A DNA stretch of 64,000 nucleotides from Cyanobacteria bacterium TGS_CYA1 (GCA_026129135.1 JAHCIQ010000001.1:62001-126000), one strand, 5' to 3'; positions 44,400-53,933 are shown, counted from the first letter of the stretch. Numbers and translations: made by a program. Notes: generated by a model from the letters alone, not told the origin.

Positions 44400-45044
44400 T
44401 TACCAGCCTTCAATCTCCCTCAAGTTGTGAAATTTGAAATCGTCAAAATCTTGATAGCCACCCGCATATACTCTTATTTCGTCTTTGGCATATTCTATGG
44501 TTGCCATTTGCACATCTGGACCCGTTAAATCTATGCTCAATGATTCGCGACCCTTTGGGGCGTTTACCGGAAGCTCTCCCTCGCTGACCTGACATTTGAC
44601 TTCGTGGATGTCTTCTATCTCGAATAGTCCGCGATCTTGAAATTCTATGCATCGTCCTGGCTTAAGCGAACTGGCTTCACTGCGAGGCGGCGCTACTCGC
44701 TCATCGACATCGAAACAAACAGCATAAAAACCTTGTGCCTCGGCTAGCCATCCTTCGCGATGTTTACCTTCGGAAAAATACAAATACCATTCGTTCCAGA
44801 AACCATCGTTATACGAAACTTTCATACGACCAATTATTTCAAAAGCTTTGCCTTTGTATTTTCCCGTGGTGCCAATCTGCAATGGAGTCAAATCGTCTTG
44901 CAATTCAGCCATTTTGCCAACTGCTTCAAGATCCATGTCCTGTCGGACGAGAGTCGACCGGCAGTAGCTGCAAACGGCAAAAATGGACGCCTTCGATTTG
45001 AAGGGCACTGTCGCGCCGCACGAAGGGCAAGAGAGACTCAGCAC
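44400..45044 (-). CDS. DUF4178 protein with zinc ribbon, soluble
   Basis: 214 residues from a GTG that shares its first base with the stop of the SPFH gene (TAGTG). The zinc ribbon is CPSCG (6-10) and CSYC (25-28). The DUF4178 domain (about 52-205) contains LQIGTTGKYKGKAFEIIGR, FWNEWYLYFSEGKHREGWL and GRCIEFQDRGLFEIEDIH. Unlike the next gene it has no membrane helices, so a cytoplasmic/membrane pair of DUF4178 proteins is made. The one-base overlaps at both ends indicate strict co-expression. Confidence 0.85.
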   Translation of the reverse strand: MLSLSCPSCGATVPFKSKASIFAVCSYCRSTLVRQDMDLEAVGKMAELQDDLTPLQIGTTGKYKGKAFEIIGRMKVSYNDGFWNEWYLYFSEGKHREGWLAEAQGFYAVCFDVDERVAPPRSEASSLKPGRCIEFQDRGLFEIEDIHEVKCQVSEGELPVNAPKGRESLSIDLTGPDVQMATIEYAKDEIRVYAGGYQDFDDFKFHNLREIEGW

Positions 45045-46021
45045 TAGCCGATTCTCTTCAATACTTCAGCTTTTTTCGCTTCGAATTCTTCTTTGGATAA
45101 AATGCCTTTTTCATGTAAGGCTTGAAGTTTCTCCAGAGTCTGGAACGGGTCTTCGCCACCGCCTCCACCTCCGCCCGGAGTACCGGTATTGAAAGCCTGG
45201 CTGATCATTTGACCGGCACCAATTCCAGCTCCAATCCCTGCTAGACCGCCCGAATTTGCGGCAGCGTCTTTGATTGAATCAGCAGCTTGGAATTGAGCGT
45301 ATTTTTTCAAATCGCCCACTAGATTCATAGACGATTGCTTGTCTAAGTATTCTTGCAACTCTTCGGGAAGAGTGATGCTCTGCACGTAGAAGGAAACAAG
45401 TCTCAAGCCGTAATCCCAAAAGGTTTGATCTAACTCTTTCTTGAGCAATTCGGAGAATTTTTTCTGATTGGCAGCCATATCGAGGAAAGGTGTTTTGCCT
45501 TCGCCGAGCATGGTAGCGATAGTGGTGGCAACGACAGCACGAAGTTGTCCATCGCAATCTCCGACGGTGTAATTTTCGCGCGTACCGCTTAATTTTTGAT
45601 AGAAGGTTCCTGGCTCTTCAATTTTGTACGAATAAGAACCAAAAGCTCTCAGTCTGATCACGCCGAATTCTTTGTCGCGGAAAGTGACAGGTTGTTGGGT
45701 TCCCCAGCGTTGGTCGATTTTTTCGCGAGTGGAGAAGAAATAAACTTCTGATTTGAAGGGCGATTTAAAAGCTTTGTCCCAGTTCATCAAGGTGGTCAAA
45801 ATGGGCAACGTCTGGGTGGAAAGGGTGTATTTTCCAGGGGGGAAAACGTCAGCGATATTGCCCTCGTTGACAAAAACAGCCATTTGCGACTCGCGCACGG
45901 TTAATACTGCGCCATTCTTGATTTCGCGATCCAGAGTAGGGAAACGGTAAGCCAGGACATCGTTGTCCTCTTCGACCCACTCGATAACTTCTATAAACTG
46001 CTTCTTGAAAAGGTCAAACAT
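45044..46021 (-). CDS. SPFH-domain protein with SHOCT C-terminus
   Basis: 325 residues from the ATG at 46021, which has GGGAG at the right distance; a frame continuing 37 codons upstream is rejected. An SPFH/band-7-like, virion-core-type domain (about 1-245) includes VLTVRESQMAVFVNEGNI, GKYTLSTQTLPIL and FGVIRLRAFGSYSYKI. A Gly-rich segment (about 255-290) precedes a SHOCT motif (LEKLQALHEKGILSKEEFEAK). Proteins of this YdjI-like type form membrane-associated oligomers. It is first in the ten-gene run and probably scaffolds the membrane proteins that follow. Confidence 0.88.
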   Translation of the reverse strand: MFDLFKKQFIEVIEWVEEDNDVLAYRFPTLDREIKNGAVLTVRESQMAVFVNEGNIADVFPPGKYTLSTQTLPILTTLMNWDKAFKSPFKSEVYFFSTREKIDQRWGTQQPVTFRDKEFGVIRLRAFGSYSYKIEEPGTFYQKLSGTRENYTVGDCDGQLRAVVATTIATMLGEGKTPFLDMAANQKKFSELLKKELDQTFWDYGLRLVSFYVQSITLPEELQEYLDKQSSMNLVGDLKKYAQFQAADSIKDAAANSGGLAGIGAGIGAGQMISQAFNTGTPGGGGGGGEDPFQTLEKLQALHEKGILSKEEFEAKKAEVLKRIG

Positions 46022-46230
46022 CGTAATCTCCCGGCTGGCGCCTGTAAAGATGGAAGGGACGTAATCAATCAATAGATTACCATTAATCCGAATACCAAAT
46101 AGTCTTTCTACATCAGAATTTAAGGATGTCAAGAACTCGAAAAGGCTGAATATTGCCTGAAAACCCTGAAATCCAGTGCGTATGCTACTTCAAAGGTAAC
46201 CGAATTAAATCGAGTAATTAGGAGTCCTTT

Positions 46231-47133
46231 ATGATGAAGAGTAAAATCACTGTGGTATCGCTTGCAGTATCACTTTGTTTACTAGGTGGTATCTCTGGCG
46301 GCCAACAAGCATTTGCCAAAGAAATAGGTAGGGCTGAAGTGCCTTCGCAAGCCGCAAAAGATATTCAAGAAGCGACCAAGCCTGGCGCTGGCAAGGCGGC
46401 AAAACACCAGCCTACCAAAAACGATATAGAGCACGCTAAAAATCAACAAAAGAAAGCCGATAAGGCGATGATTGAAGCTGTAAATCAAATTGATGGCGTC
46501 AAAGTGAAAGCCGATGCTTTCGAAGACGAAGATGCTAAAGACAAAGGGTTTCAGTTGCATGACTTGAATCCTGTAAAATACATCTTCAAGCCAGTTACAG
46601 ACATGCAAAAACGTGTCATCCACCTGGAAAAGCAGATGATGCGCTTAGAAGGACCGATTGCGGGACTTCAAAAACCGATGCTGGGACTCAGAACCGACAT
46701 GGTAGACATGTCTGGCGAAGTCAAAGACATGCGTCAGCAGCTGAACGGTGTTAGCGGCAACATGTCGTCAGTAGACCAACGTCTCGGACACGTAGAGCAA
46801 CAGCTGAATCAGATTTATAAACCGATTACTGAGTTGAAACAGCCGGTAGTAGACCTTGCCCAACCGCTGGGTGGCGTAGGAACACAGTTGAGCACGCTCA
46901 AGAAAGACTTGAAAGAACTCAAAGACGTTGTAAGTTTGACTACAACTTTGATTCTTGTAGCCATCGTGGGCGTAGGTCTTTTAATCTGTGTAGGCACACC
47001 AGTTGCTGCGTTGTTTGCTTACAGACATAGATTCGCCATTATGGAGAAACTTGGAAATCGCAAAGACGTACAGGTAATGAAAGAAGAAACAGGAAAAGGC
47101 AAGAGCCAGGAACCTACACGTTCTGCAGCTTAA
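46231..47133 (+). CDS. Periplasmic coiled-coil protein with C-terminal membrane helix
   Basis: 300 residues; AGGAG lies six bases before the ATG. A signal peptide (about 1-29, ends QQAFAK) leads to a Lys-rich segment. Then a helical stretch (about 120-235) has recurring leucine/proline spacing: LEGPIAGLQKPMLGLRTDM, then QIYKPITELKQPVVDLAQPL. A transmembrane helix (about 238-265, LTTTLILVAIVGVGLL) and a basic cytoplasmic tail follow. It is divergent from the SPFH gene across 209 bp. Type I topology with a rod-like outer part suggests a spacer or tether; function unknown. Confidence 0.75.
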   Translation: MMKSKITVVSLAVSLCLLGGISGGQQAFAKEIGRAEVPSQAAKDIQEATKPGAGKAAKHQPTKNDIEHAKNQQKKADKAMIEAVNQIDGVKVKADAFEDEDAKDKGFQLHDLNPVKYIFKPVTDMQKRVIHLEKQMMRLEGPIAGLQKPMLGLRTDMVDMSGEVKDMRQQLNGVSGNMSSVDQRLGHVEQQLNQIYKPITELKQPVVDLAQPLGGVGTQLSTLKKDLKELKDVVSLTTTLILVAIVGVGLLICVGTPVAALFAYRHRFAIMEKLGNRKDVQVMKEETGKGKSQEPTRSAA

Positions 47134-47152
47134 AATTCTAAAAACCGTTTCT

Positions 47153-48457
47153 TTAACGTTTCTTAGATTGGACCGGAGCTTTGATTAATTTCAAAACCTC
47201 CGGTCTAATTTTTTCTGCCACTTCAAGCCGCTTCAAAACTTGCCATGCAAGCCCCGAATTGAAAATAGTATCGGAGGCTTTTCCTTCTTTTTCTATTGCA
47301 AGCAACAGATGTTCTGGCTCAATCGTTTCGCTTTTAAGTTGTTCCGCTTCTTCTTTAGCCATAGCGAAGACGCGCTTGGTGCGGGGTGTGTAAATCAATT
47401 CGTCGGCGATAGAATCTATTTCGGTTCTGCCAAAATCAGGCAATTCTTTGCGCAATTTGTTTAAGGTGATACCGAGATTTTTCATCACTTTGTTTGCGAT
47501 GTTGGTTTTCTCTCCCAGAATCCCAAGCAGAATATGGTCGGTGCCAATAAACTCATAACCCAGCCGACGCGCTTCTTCGTTAGCTTTGTCGAGCACTTTT
47601 TGCGCCTTTTTCGAAAAATGGCTGAAATCGATTATTTCTGGTTGGGGCAAGCGAAACGATTCGCGTGAATCAAGCTCGCTTATAGTGAGCCACGCTAGTT
47701 CTGCCGGTGAAAGGTTGGCGCATTTATCCAGAGCCAAAATAAGGTGCTCGGTGCTAATCACTGTGCTGCCGCGATCGTGAGCGATGTCCCAGGCAGACTC
47801 AAGAATCATGCGGGCATCTGTAGTGAAAATCGAGTCCGGCTTATCGCCATTTTTATCACTCTTCTTGCCGTTTTTTTTGATTTCCGAAGCAGCCTCTTTG
47901 CTTACGTCCACCATTTGCAACCCAAGCGATTTGAAGATTTCGACAATTGGCAAGGTTTGCGGTTTTGGAGGAGGTTCAAAATCTAAACCGATATCGGTTG
48001 GAGTTTTGCTCTTTGTGCGCACGTACAAAATTAATGCGTCATATACTTGATCGAGCAGTCCCTGATGTTTTAAAACTCGCCAGAGTTCGCTCAGGTCCTT
48101 GCATTCTTTCTTTTCTAAAATTAGCCCGAGTAAAATATGTTCAGTGCCCACATAACTGTGATTGAGACTCTGTGCCTCCTGGCGGGCAAATTCAAAAGCT
48201 TTAGCGGCGGCGTGAGTGTAAGGAAGCTCAATGGTTAATGGGTTCGTATCCGGTCGCTTGACTTGTTCGACCAATTGACGAGCATTAGCGAGCGTCAGCC
48301 CCCGAGCTTCCAGGAAATGAGCTGCAAGCCCATTTTCCTCTGCGATGATGCCAAGAAAAAGATGCTCGGAATCTACCGCATGGTGACCCATACGACGGCA
48401 TTCGTCCTGTGCCAGGAGAATAGACTTAATTGCTCCCTGAGTAAAACGCTCGAACAT
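47153..48457 (-). CDS. Five-repeat ClpN protein without AAA+ domain
   Basis: 434 residues consisting of about five Clp N-terminal helical repeats of roughly 70-75 residues: 1-70 (FERFTQGAIKSILLAQDECR), 75-145, 205-265, 275-345 (FIGTDHILLGILGEKTNIA) and 350-425 (TIEPEHLLLAIEKEGKA). The hallmark 'EHLLLGI' turn is in every unit. There is no Walker A or B anywhere, so it cannot be a ClpC/ClpB chaperone. The linker at about 150-205 carries the AACCGATATCGGTT palindrome. A ClpP-adaptor, substrate-trapping or structural solenoid role is possible. Confidence 0.88.
   Translation of the reverse strand: MFERFTQGAIKSILLAQDECRRMGHHAVDSEHLFLGIIAEENGLAAHFLEARGLTLANARQLVEQVKRPDTNPLTIELPYTHAAAKAFEFARQEAQSLNHSYVGTEHILLGLILEKKECKDLSELWRVLKHQGLLDQVYDALILYVRTKSKTPTDIGLDFEPPPKPQTLPIVEIFKSLGLQMVDVSKEAASEIKKNGKKSDKNGDKPDSIFTTDARMILESAWDIAHDRGSTVISTEHLILALDKCANLSPAELAWLTISELDSRESFRLPQPEIIDFSHFSKKAQKVLDKANEEARRLGYEFIGTDHILLGILGEKTNIANKVMKNLGITLNKLRKELPDFGRTEIDSIADELIYTPRTKRVFAMAKEEAEQLKSETIEPEHLLLAIEKEGKASDTIFNSGLAWQVLKRLEVAEKIRPEVLKLIKAPVQSKKR
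47986..47999. repeat. AACCGATATCGGTT palindrome, copy 2
   Basis: Identical 14-bp palindrome inside the linker of the five-repeat ClpN gene. On the minus strand it is flanked by C before and TA after and reads Thr-Asp-Ile-Gly. Confidence 0.9.
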
Positions 48458-48527
48458 ACCTGGGCCTTTTGAGGTAACTGTAATTTACCCGGCCACTTAA
48501 TTCAATATCTATATTTATAAAGAGAGT

Positions 48528-48914
48528 TCAAGTAAGTCGTTCTGCAGATTGTGCGCTTTGTCTGAATTCTTGGATCTGCTCAGGGTCCAGTTTGAGTATT
48601 TCTCTCAAGAAATCGTCCTCGTCGAGCATGTATCTGTAATAAGAATGAAGCACCCAGGGGTTTGGACCCACTGAAGTATGATCTTTGAGCATTCGCTCCC
48701 TTCGCGCCTGGTCATATTCGTTTGCAGTCAGCTTTTCGTTTTTGATGAGCAACTCGCGCATCGTTTCTACCTCCTGGCACAAAGAGTAGACAATGTCAGT
48801 CAGTGCTTTTATTTGAAGTTGCATTACCTTCGGCGAGTCAGATGCTTCGAATGATAAAACAGCGTTTCTCTTCATGTTGTTTGGTAGATTGGCAAGAAAA
48901 TCTTCAGCGTTCAA
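48528..48914 (-). CDS. Hypothetical helical protein
   Basis: 128 residues from a TTG that has AAGGAG six bases upstream; a longer frame reaching 48968 lacks any ribosome site. The product is largely helical and charged: 'QLQIKALTDIVYSLCQEVETM' (about 33-53) and a Glu/Arg-rich middle suggest a coiled coil. The C-terminus has LDPEQIQEFRQSAQS. No family recognised, no signal peptide. It stands between the EF-hand gene and the five-repeat ClpN gene, all on the minus strand, but with a gap of 70 bp before the latter. Confidence 0.6.
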   Translation of the reverse strand: MNAEDFLANLPNNMKRNAVLSFEASDSPKVMQLQIKALTDIVYSLCQEVETMRELLIKNEKLTANEYDQARRERMLKDHTSVGPNPWVLHSYYRYMLDEDDFLREILKLDPEQIQEFRQSAQSAERLT

Positions 48915-48973
48915 CGATGTCTCCTTGTATCTGGGTAAGATGTAAAATGGCACCAGATAAGGTGCCATTTTCG

Positions 48974-49705
<732 letters not shown>

Positions 49706-49800
49706 AGTTGTCTCCGAGAAACCAAGTAAGGGATGCCACAGGCATGTTCACTTTGTAAGACGTCAGAGTAAACCAAAAAGTTCAATCCGAATCAATAATT

Positions 49801-52254
49801 TTATTTTTCGCTTTTACTTGGCAGGGCGATCACTAATCGATCATTTAAGTCTGCTGGCAGGTCGTATTTGGACAAAAGCTTTTTAGTCGTCGCACATTGA
49901 TCCGAGAGAATACCTAACAAGAGATGACCAGGTGCCAGAGAATCTGACTTGTGTTCGTCAACCAAATTAGTTGCTTTGCGCAAGGCATCTTTTGACCTTT
50001 GAGAAAGTGGAATCTCTTTTGTATTGAAAGTGATTCCGATACCCCTCAATCCGCGAAGGTCGGTCTTCAATTTGTCCATTTTGACACCGTACTTACAGAA
50101 CGCTTTCACTACTGGGTCGTCATGCCACTCGAGCAGGGCAAGCAGCAAATGTCCATTCTCTACAGATTTGTGCCCGAACTGTCTTGATAGCTCCTGGGCG
50201 CGCAACAAAATTTTGAGCGCATTCGAATAAAAATAATCGTCCATATGAGAAATGTTGAGAAAACTCAATAGTGCCGCGGGTGGTGCGTAGTCGGCTGCTC
50301 CTTCGAGCAGATCTTCCAGCCCAAGGCTACGTAAAATATTGATGGTTACAAGATCCATAGAAAGTATCAAATAACCCAACAAGTCTTTGGGCTCGACTTC
50401 GTTGCTGCATTCTTTGCTTGCAAGATTGAATATTTCTTGCACCATATTGCTGACTCGCAGTTTGGAACTGCCTCCTGGACCTCGATCTTTGAATTTGCTA
50501 TATTCTTGCTCGATGCTTTTTACGCAGACTCCGCGAGAAATGAATAAGTTTGAAACCTCATTGGATGTCTCTTTCACAAGCCCGAGCAAAAGATGTTCTG
50601 GCTCGATCTCAGGGTATCCAAATCGGCATGCTTCTTTATGTGCGTTTTCGACTACTCGAAATGAAGTTTCAGAAAAATTGCTCGGAAGCTCATAATCAGT
50701 TGTATCCAGTAAGACTTTTCGAGGTGGAGTTTTATTGGGTTTTACCTCTGTTATGAGTGACTTCACTATTACTTCAGTAATTAGTTTCGTCTCTAATTCT
50801 AGAATGTTCAAGCTCTTAGAAATTACGCTTTCGGTATTTTCGTCATGCGCGCTCCTTGCTATTGCAAGTAAAATATGAACGGGTTCGATAAGCGCTTTCC
50901 CTAATTGGCGAGCTTCAGTAAAAGCTGATTCCAACAGGCTTTTAGTCGATTGACTGAAGGTTAATTCGTTATTTGTGGCTTTTTTGTTTTTGACCTTTTC
51001 CGAAAAACTTTCAATGGTTCCTCTGGCATGAGCGATGTCTATGTTAAGTGTTTTAAAAATATCGATCACGTCCAAGGAAGGCATTGCTAGCATCGCAAGA
51101 AACAAATGTTCTGGCTCGATGGTCTCGCGGTTTAGCGACAGAGCTTCGGCTTTGGCGAGAGACAAAAGATTGATGGTAGATTTGGAGAGAAAGTCAGTTC
51201 GGGCAATCGATTCTTTAGAACTTTGAGCTTTTGTATGAAATTCTTTGATGGCAAGTCGTTTCTCAGCATCATTAGAAAGGTTCTCTAGTTGTGTTGGATC
51301 TTCTAAAAGCGAAATGAGACGTTCTACCTTTCCAGATTCTTGGATAGTTTTCCATGCAAGGCAACCGTCCATGTGCTTTCCAATTCGAACAAAAGCTTCT
51401 AAAAAATGTTCGTCCTCTATAATTAACGATTTGTGCTCAATTGAAATCTCTCGTGCGCAATCATAAATGTTTTCAATTGAGCGAGCGTAATACATTTGAA
51501 ATCCGTCTTTCCATGGACCGATTCCATAGTTTTCTTTGATTACAGAATGTAATTTGGCTGAACCAAGACCAATGGCTTCTAAAATCGAGCATGCCACAGT
51601 ATTTGGTCGCATCGCTAAGCCCAACAGCAAAAAAATCGAGTTGATTTTGTTATGCCCATGCTTAGTTGCTGCTACTTGTGCTGTATCAAGAACAATATTT
51701 CGGTGAGGAAAATTGGATGTTAGTATCCAAACTTGATTTTCTGAAGGCACAGGATCTGCTATTCTTCGTACTTTGGGAATCTGTGAATCGTCTTTAGCGC
51801 TGGGCGTCCTGAACTCAATGTTGCTAAACAAGATTCGAATTTTGTGTTCTGGACCTGATTTTCGAAGCAGTTCCCAGGCATAAAAATTGCCGCGCTCGGC
51901 GATTCCATACCATTCAAAGGCAATGAAGATATGCTTGGGAAGTACTATTTCTGAATCGAATCTTCTTGCCTCAATTGCGCTGCGAACGATAACCATTTGA
52001 GCTTCGAAACTGAGTTCTACCGCGTCTCTTTCAAGTATAGGTTCTGTCGTAGGAAAGTCCGCTTGCACTGCCGAAAATAACTGCTCATAACTTATGCCAA
52101 TGTCCGCAAATTCGCGTGCAAGTCCTTTGTCCATTCTCTCGAAAAGCGCAAGCAGCAAGTGTTCACCACGTACCGCGCTATGTCCCATGGAATGAGCGAG
52201 GTCTTGTGCGAGAACAATGATTTCCTTAGCTTCTGGACCAAGTTGTTCGAGCAT
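49801..52254 (-). CDS. Ten-repeat ClpN solenoid protein without AAA+ domain
   Basis: About 817 residues from the ATG that gives MLEQLGPEAKEIIVLAQD, aligned with the start of other Clp N-domains; an upstream TTG would add 12 residues. I count ten consecutive Clp N-type helical repeats of about 70-80 residues filling the whole chain. The clearest are 1 (GEHLLLALFER), 5 (TIEPEHLFLAML), 6 (LIEPVHILLAIA), 7 (EIEPEHLLLGLVKE), 9 (VENGHLLLALLEW) and 10 (SLAPGHLLLGIL). Repeats 3, 4 and 8 are degraded. There is no ATPase motif. Normal Clp ATPases carry one N-domain of two repeats, so this is an unusual expansion. Confidence 0.87.
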   Translation of the reverse strand: MLEQLGPEAKEIIVLAQDLAHSMGHSAVRGEHLLLALFERMDKGLAREFADIGISYEQLFSAVQADFPTTEPILERDAVELSFEAQMVIVRSAIEARRFDSEIVLPKHIFIAFEWYGIAERGNFYAWELLRKSGPEHKIRILFSNIEFRTPSAKDDSQIPKVRRIADPVPSENQVWILTSNFPHRNIVLDTAQVAATKHGHNKINSIFLLLGLAMRPNTVACSILEAIGLGSAKLHSVIKENYGIGPWKDGFQMYYARSIENIYDCAREISIEHKSLIIEDEHFLEAFVRIGKHMDGCLAWKTIQESGKVERLISLLEDPTQLENLSNDAEKRLAIKEFHTKAQSSKESIARTDFLSKSTINLLSLAKAEALSLNRETIEPEHLFLAMLAMPSLDVIDIFKTLNIDIAHARGTIESFSEKVKNKKATNNELTFSQSTKSLLESAFTEARQLGKALIEPVHILLAIARSAHDENTESVISKSLNILELETKLITEVIVKSLITEVKPNKTPPRKVLLDTTDYELPSNFSETSFRVVENAHKEACRFGYPEIEPEHLLLGLVKETSNEVSNLFISRGVCVKSIEQEYSKFKDRGPGGSSKLRVSNMVQEIFNLASKECSNEVEPKDLLGYLILSMDLVTINILRSLGLEDLLEGAADYAPPAALLSFLNISHMDDYFYSNALKILLRAQELSRQFGHKSVENGHLLLALLEWHDDPVVKAFCKYGVKMDKLKTDLRGLRGIGITFNTKEIPLSQRSKDALRKATNLVDEHKSDSLAPGHLLLGILSDQCATTKKLLSKYDLPADLNDRLVIALPSKSEK

Positions 52255-52365
52255 GAATCCATATTTGCATGAAAACTTTGATTTAAGCAAGTCCTTGTCT
52301 GGTTGAACGGAAAAACTAGTGACTCAGAGAACTGAGGCGCTTATCATCAAACTCTCTTGCTAAAT

Positions 52366-52395
52366 CTATCGCAAAATGCGATAGTCTTATAAGGA
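52366..52395 (+). promoter_or_regulatory. higBA operator and ribosome site
   Basis: The inverted repeat CTATCGCA-AAA-TGCGATAG (52366-52384), perfect over 8-bp arms, lies 19 bp before higB. It is adjoined by a -10-like TCTTAT and AAGGA (52391-52395). This fits autorepression by the HigA antitoxin. Confidence 0.7.
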
Positions 52396-52403
52396 CACGC
52401 CCC

Positions 52404-52685
52404 ATGATTCTTCAGAACCTTCAAGTTCTACAGAAATTTCAAAGAAAGCATGCTTTTAGTAGAAATGTAATAAGAGATTGGGTTGCACATGTTGAAGCTT
52501 CGGATTGGAAGAATTTTTTAGAACTAAAGAAAACTTTTAATTCGGCAGATTACCGTAAACCAAACATTATTTTCGATCTGGGCGGTAATAGGTTCAGACT
52601 GGTTGCAAGGGTCGATTATCAAAAAGGTGTTGTTCGGATATTTAAAATTGGAACTCACGACGAATACAACAGTTGGAAATTATGA
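52404..52685 (+). CDS. higB: HigB-type mRNA interferase toxin
   Basis: 93 residues. The RelE-superfamily HigB fold is shown by KPNIIFDLGGNRFRLVARVD (about 52-71) and the end segment VVRIFKIGTHDEYNSW (about 76-91). HigB toxins cleave ribosome-bound mRNA. The toxin gene precedes the antitoxin gene and overlaps it by ATGA, the inverted order characteristic of higBA. A palindromic operator precedes it. The length is typical and no disruption is seen, so the pair should be functional. Confidence 0.9.
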   Translation: MILQNLQVLQKFQRKHAFSRNVIRDWVAHVEASDWKNFLELKKTFNSADYRKPNIIFDLGGNRFRLVARVDYQKGVVRIFKIGTHDEYNSWKL

Positions 52686-53122
52686 CTAAGAAAAAAATTG
52701 TTCCAGAAAACTATTTGAAATTGATTCATCGTTTTCCGCTTCGTCCCATTACTGATGAAAAGACTTTGGATGAAGCTTCTGAACTATTCAGCGAACTTGG
52801 GATGAGGGGAACTAAATTGACTCGGGACGAAGAGGATTATTTATCTGTTTTGGGGGGATTGATTCGTGAATATGAAGTTGCACATTCAGTTTATTTGAAG
52901 AAAACAATCTCGCCACGTAGAGCTCTTGAGTCATTGATGGAATCGAATGGTATTAGTCAGTCGGAATTAGCCAGGCAGATAGGAACTCAGCAATCTATTA
53001 TTTCTGAAGTTCTTTCGGGCAAGCGGAGCTTTAGCAGTGAAATTATCTTGAGTCTAAGTCAGCGTTTTTGTGTTCGTCCGGAGTTGTTCATGCAAAAAAA
53101 ACGAACTAAAAGAGTAGGCTAA
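52682..53122 (+). CDS. higA: HigA-type antitoxin with XRE helix-turn-helix
   Basis: 146 residues from the ATG overlapping the higB stop. The C-terminal HTH (about 80-138) reads ALESLMESNGISQSELARQI, followed by GTQQSIISEVLSGKRSFS, typical XRE family. The N-terminal 75 residues form the toxin-neutralising part. It neutralises HigB and, with it, represses the operon through the inverted repeat at 52366-52384. Its 3' end overlaps the convergent downstream gene by 17 bp. Confidence 0.9.
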   Translation: MTKKKIVPENYLKLIHRFPLRPITDEKTLDEASELFSELGMRGTKLTRDEEDYLSVLGGLIREYEVAHSVYLKKTISPRRALESLMESNGISQSELARQIGTQQSIISEVLSGKRSFSSEIILSLSQRFCVRPELFMQKKRTKRVG

Positions 53123-53702
53123 AATGCAGTCCTCTATCGGCAACTGCCTGCGACGTGGGTGAGGTACCGCGTGACGCACGCAAATCGTTTAAAAGAAGGT
53201 TCAACAATTGATTGTATTGTTCACGAATTTCGGCTGCGCTTCCCGAACCACCGGCGGTATCAATGGAGGCGGACCAGGTAACCAATGGCACCACCCTGGC
53301 TGGCTGACGATTGAGGTCTACATCATCTTCGAGCACAAGTTTCAACGAATCCAATTGTCGCGTGCCTCTTAGCGCGAGTTTTGACTGTTCGTTGCCATAG
53401 TTGAGTAGAAGCTTGAGTTTTGGCGCATTCCCCTTTGTGTCAAATTGAACAGCTTCGCTCTTCAATCGGTCTTGTGTGAGCGCGCATAACTCGTTATTCA
53501 AGGAAAGCACTTCTGGATCTGGCTTGATGAGTACGCCTGAAGGAGCGACGACCCAAGGACCAATGGATTGAATATTGAGTGAATGCAGCCCTTTCAAGCC
53601 TCCGCTCTCGCTGATTTGAGTCTGTTTAGGCTGGAACAGATAAATTCCCAGAATCAGAAAGAGGAAAAATAACATTATTGCTTGTGCTGGTGCTGCTTTC
53701 AT
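53106..53702 (-). CDS. Membrane-anchored hypothetical protein
   Basis: 198 residues from the ATG at 53702; a TTG 30 bases earlier is possible. An N-terminal transmembrane helix (about 7-24, AIMLFFLFLILGIYLF) anchors an extracytoplasmic domain of about 170 residues with no recognised family. Segments such as LKLLLNYGNEQSKLALRGTR suggest beta-structure. The gene is convergent with higA (17-bp overlap) and appears monocistronic. Confidence 0.65.
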   Translation of the reverse strand: MKAAPAQAIMLFFLFLILGIYLFQPKQTQISESGGLKGLHSLNIQSIGPWVVAPSGVLIKPDPEVLSLNNELCALTQDRLKSEAVQFDTKGNAPKLKLLLNYGNEQSKLALRGTRQLDSLKLVLEDDVDLNRQPARVVPLVTWSASIDTAGGSGSAAEIREQYNQLLNLLLNDLRASRGTSPTSQAVADRGLHFSLLF

Positions 53703-53896
53703 TTGCTTTTCGCTTTTGCGTCTCCTGTGCAATTCGGTTTCCTACTCCGCTATTACTATTGATAGCGAGGTCAGATAAACGCTGTCTAAAGAAGATCTCA
53801 GCGCATATAAAGAAAGCATCAAAACCGCATTAGATTAACTGTTTGGGCTTCTTGAGATTTATCTTCTTATATAGGAAACGAAAGAGATTCTTAAAA

Positions 53897-53911
53897 TGGA
53901 AATCGTTTTCA
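53897..53911 (+). promoter_or_regulatory. Possible Fur/Zur-type box before the MerC-like gene
   Basis: TGGAAATCGTTTTCA is an imperfect palindrome (10 of 15 positions self-complementary) of the size and A/T pattern of Zur or Fur boxes, 22 bp before the MerC-like start. The evidence is weak. Confidence 0.25.
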
Positions 53912-53933
53912 AAACCTTGGTTAGAATAGAACG

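Noticed and set aside
46080-46132. N-terminal 37-codon extension of the SPFH gene
   Set aside because: No ribosome site precedes it, whereas the internal ATG at 46021 has GGGAG at proper spacing and begins at the conserved domain edge.
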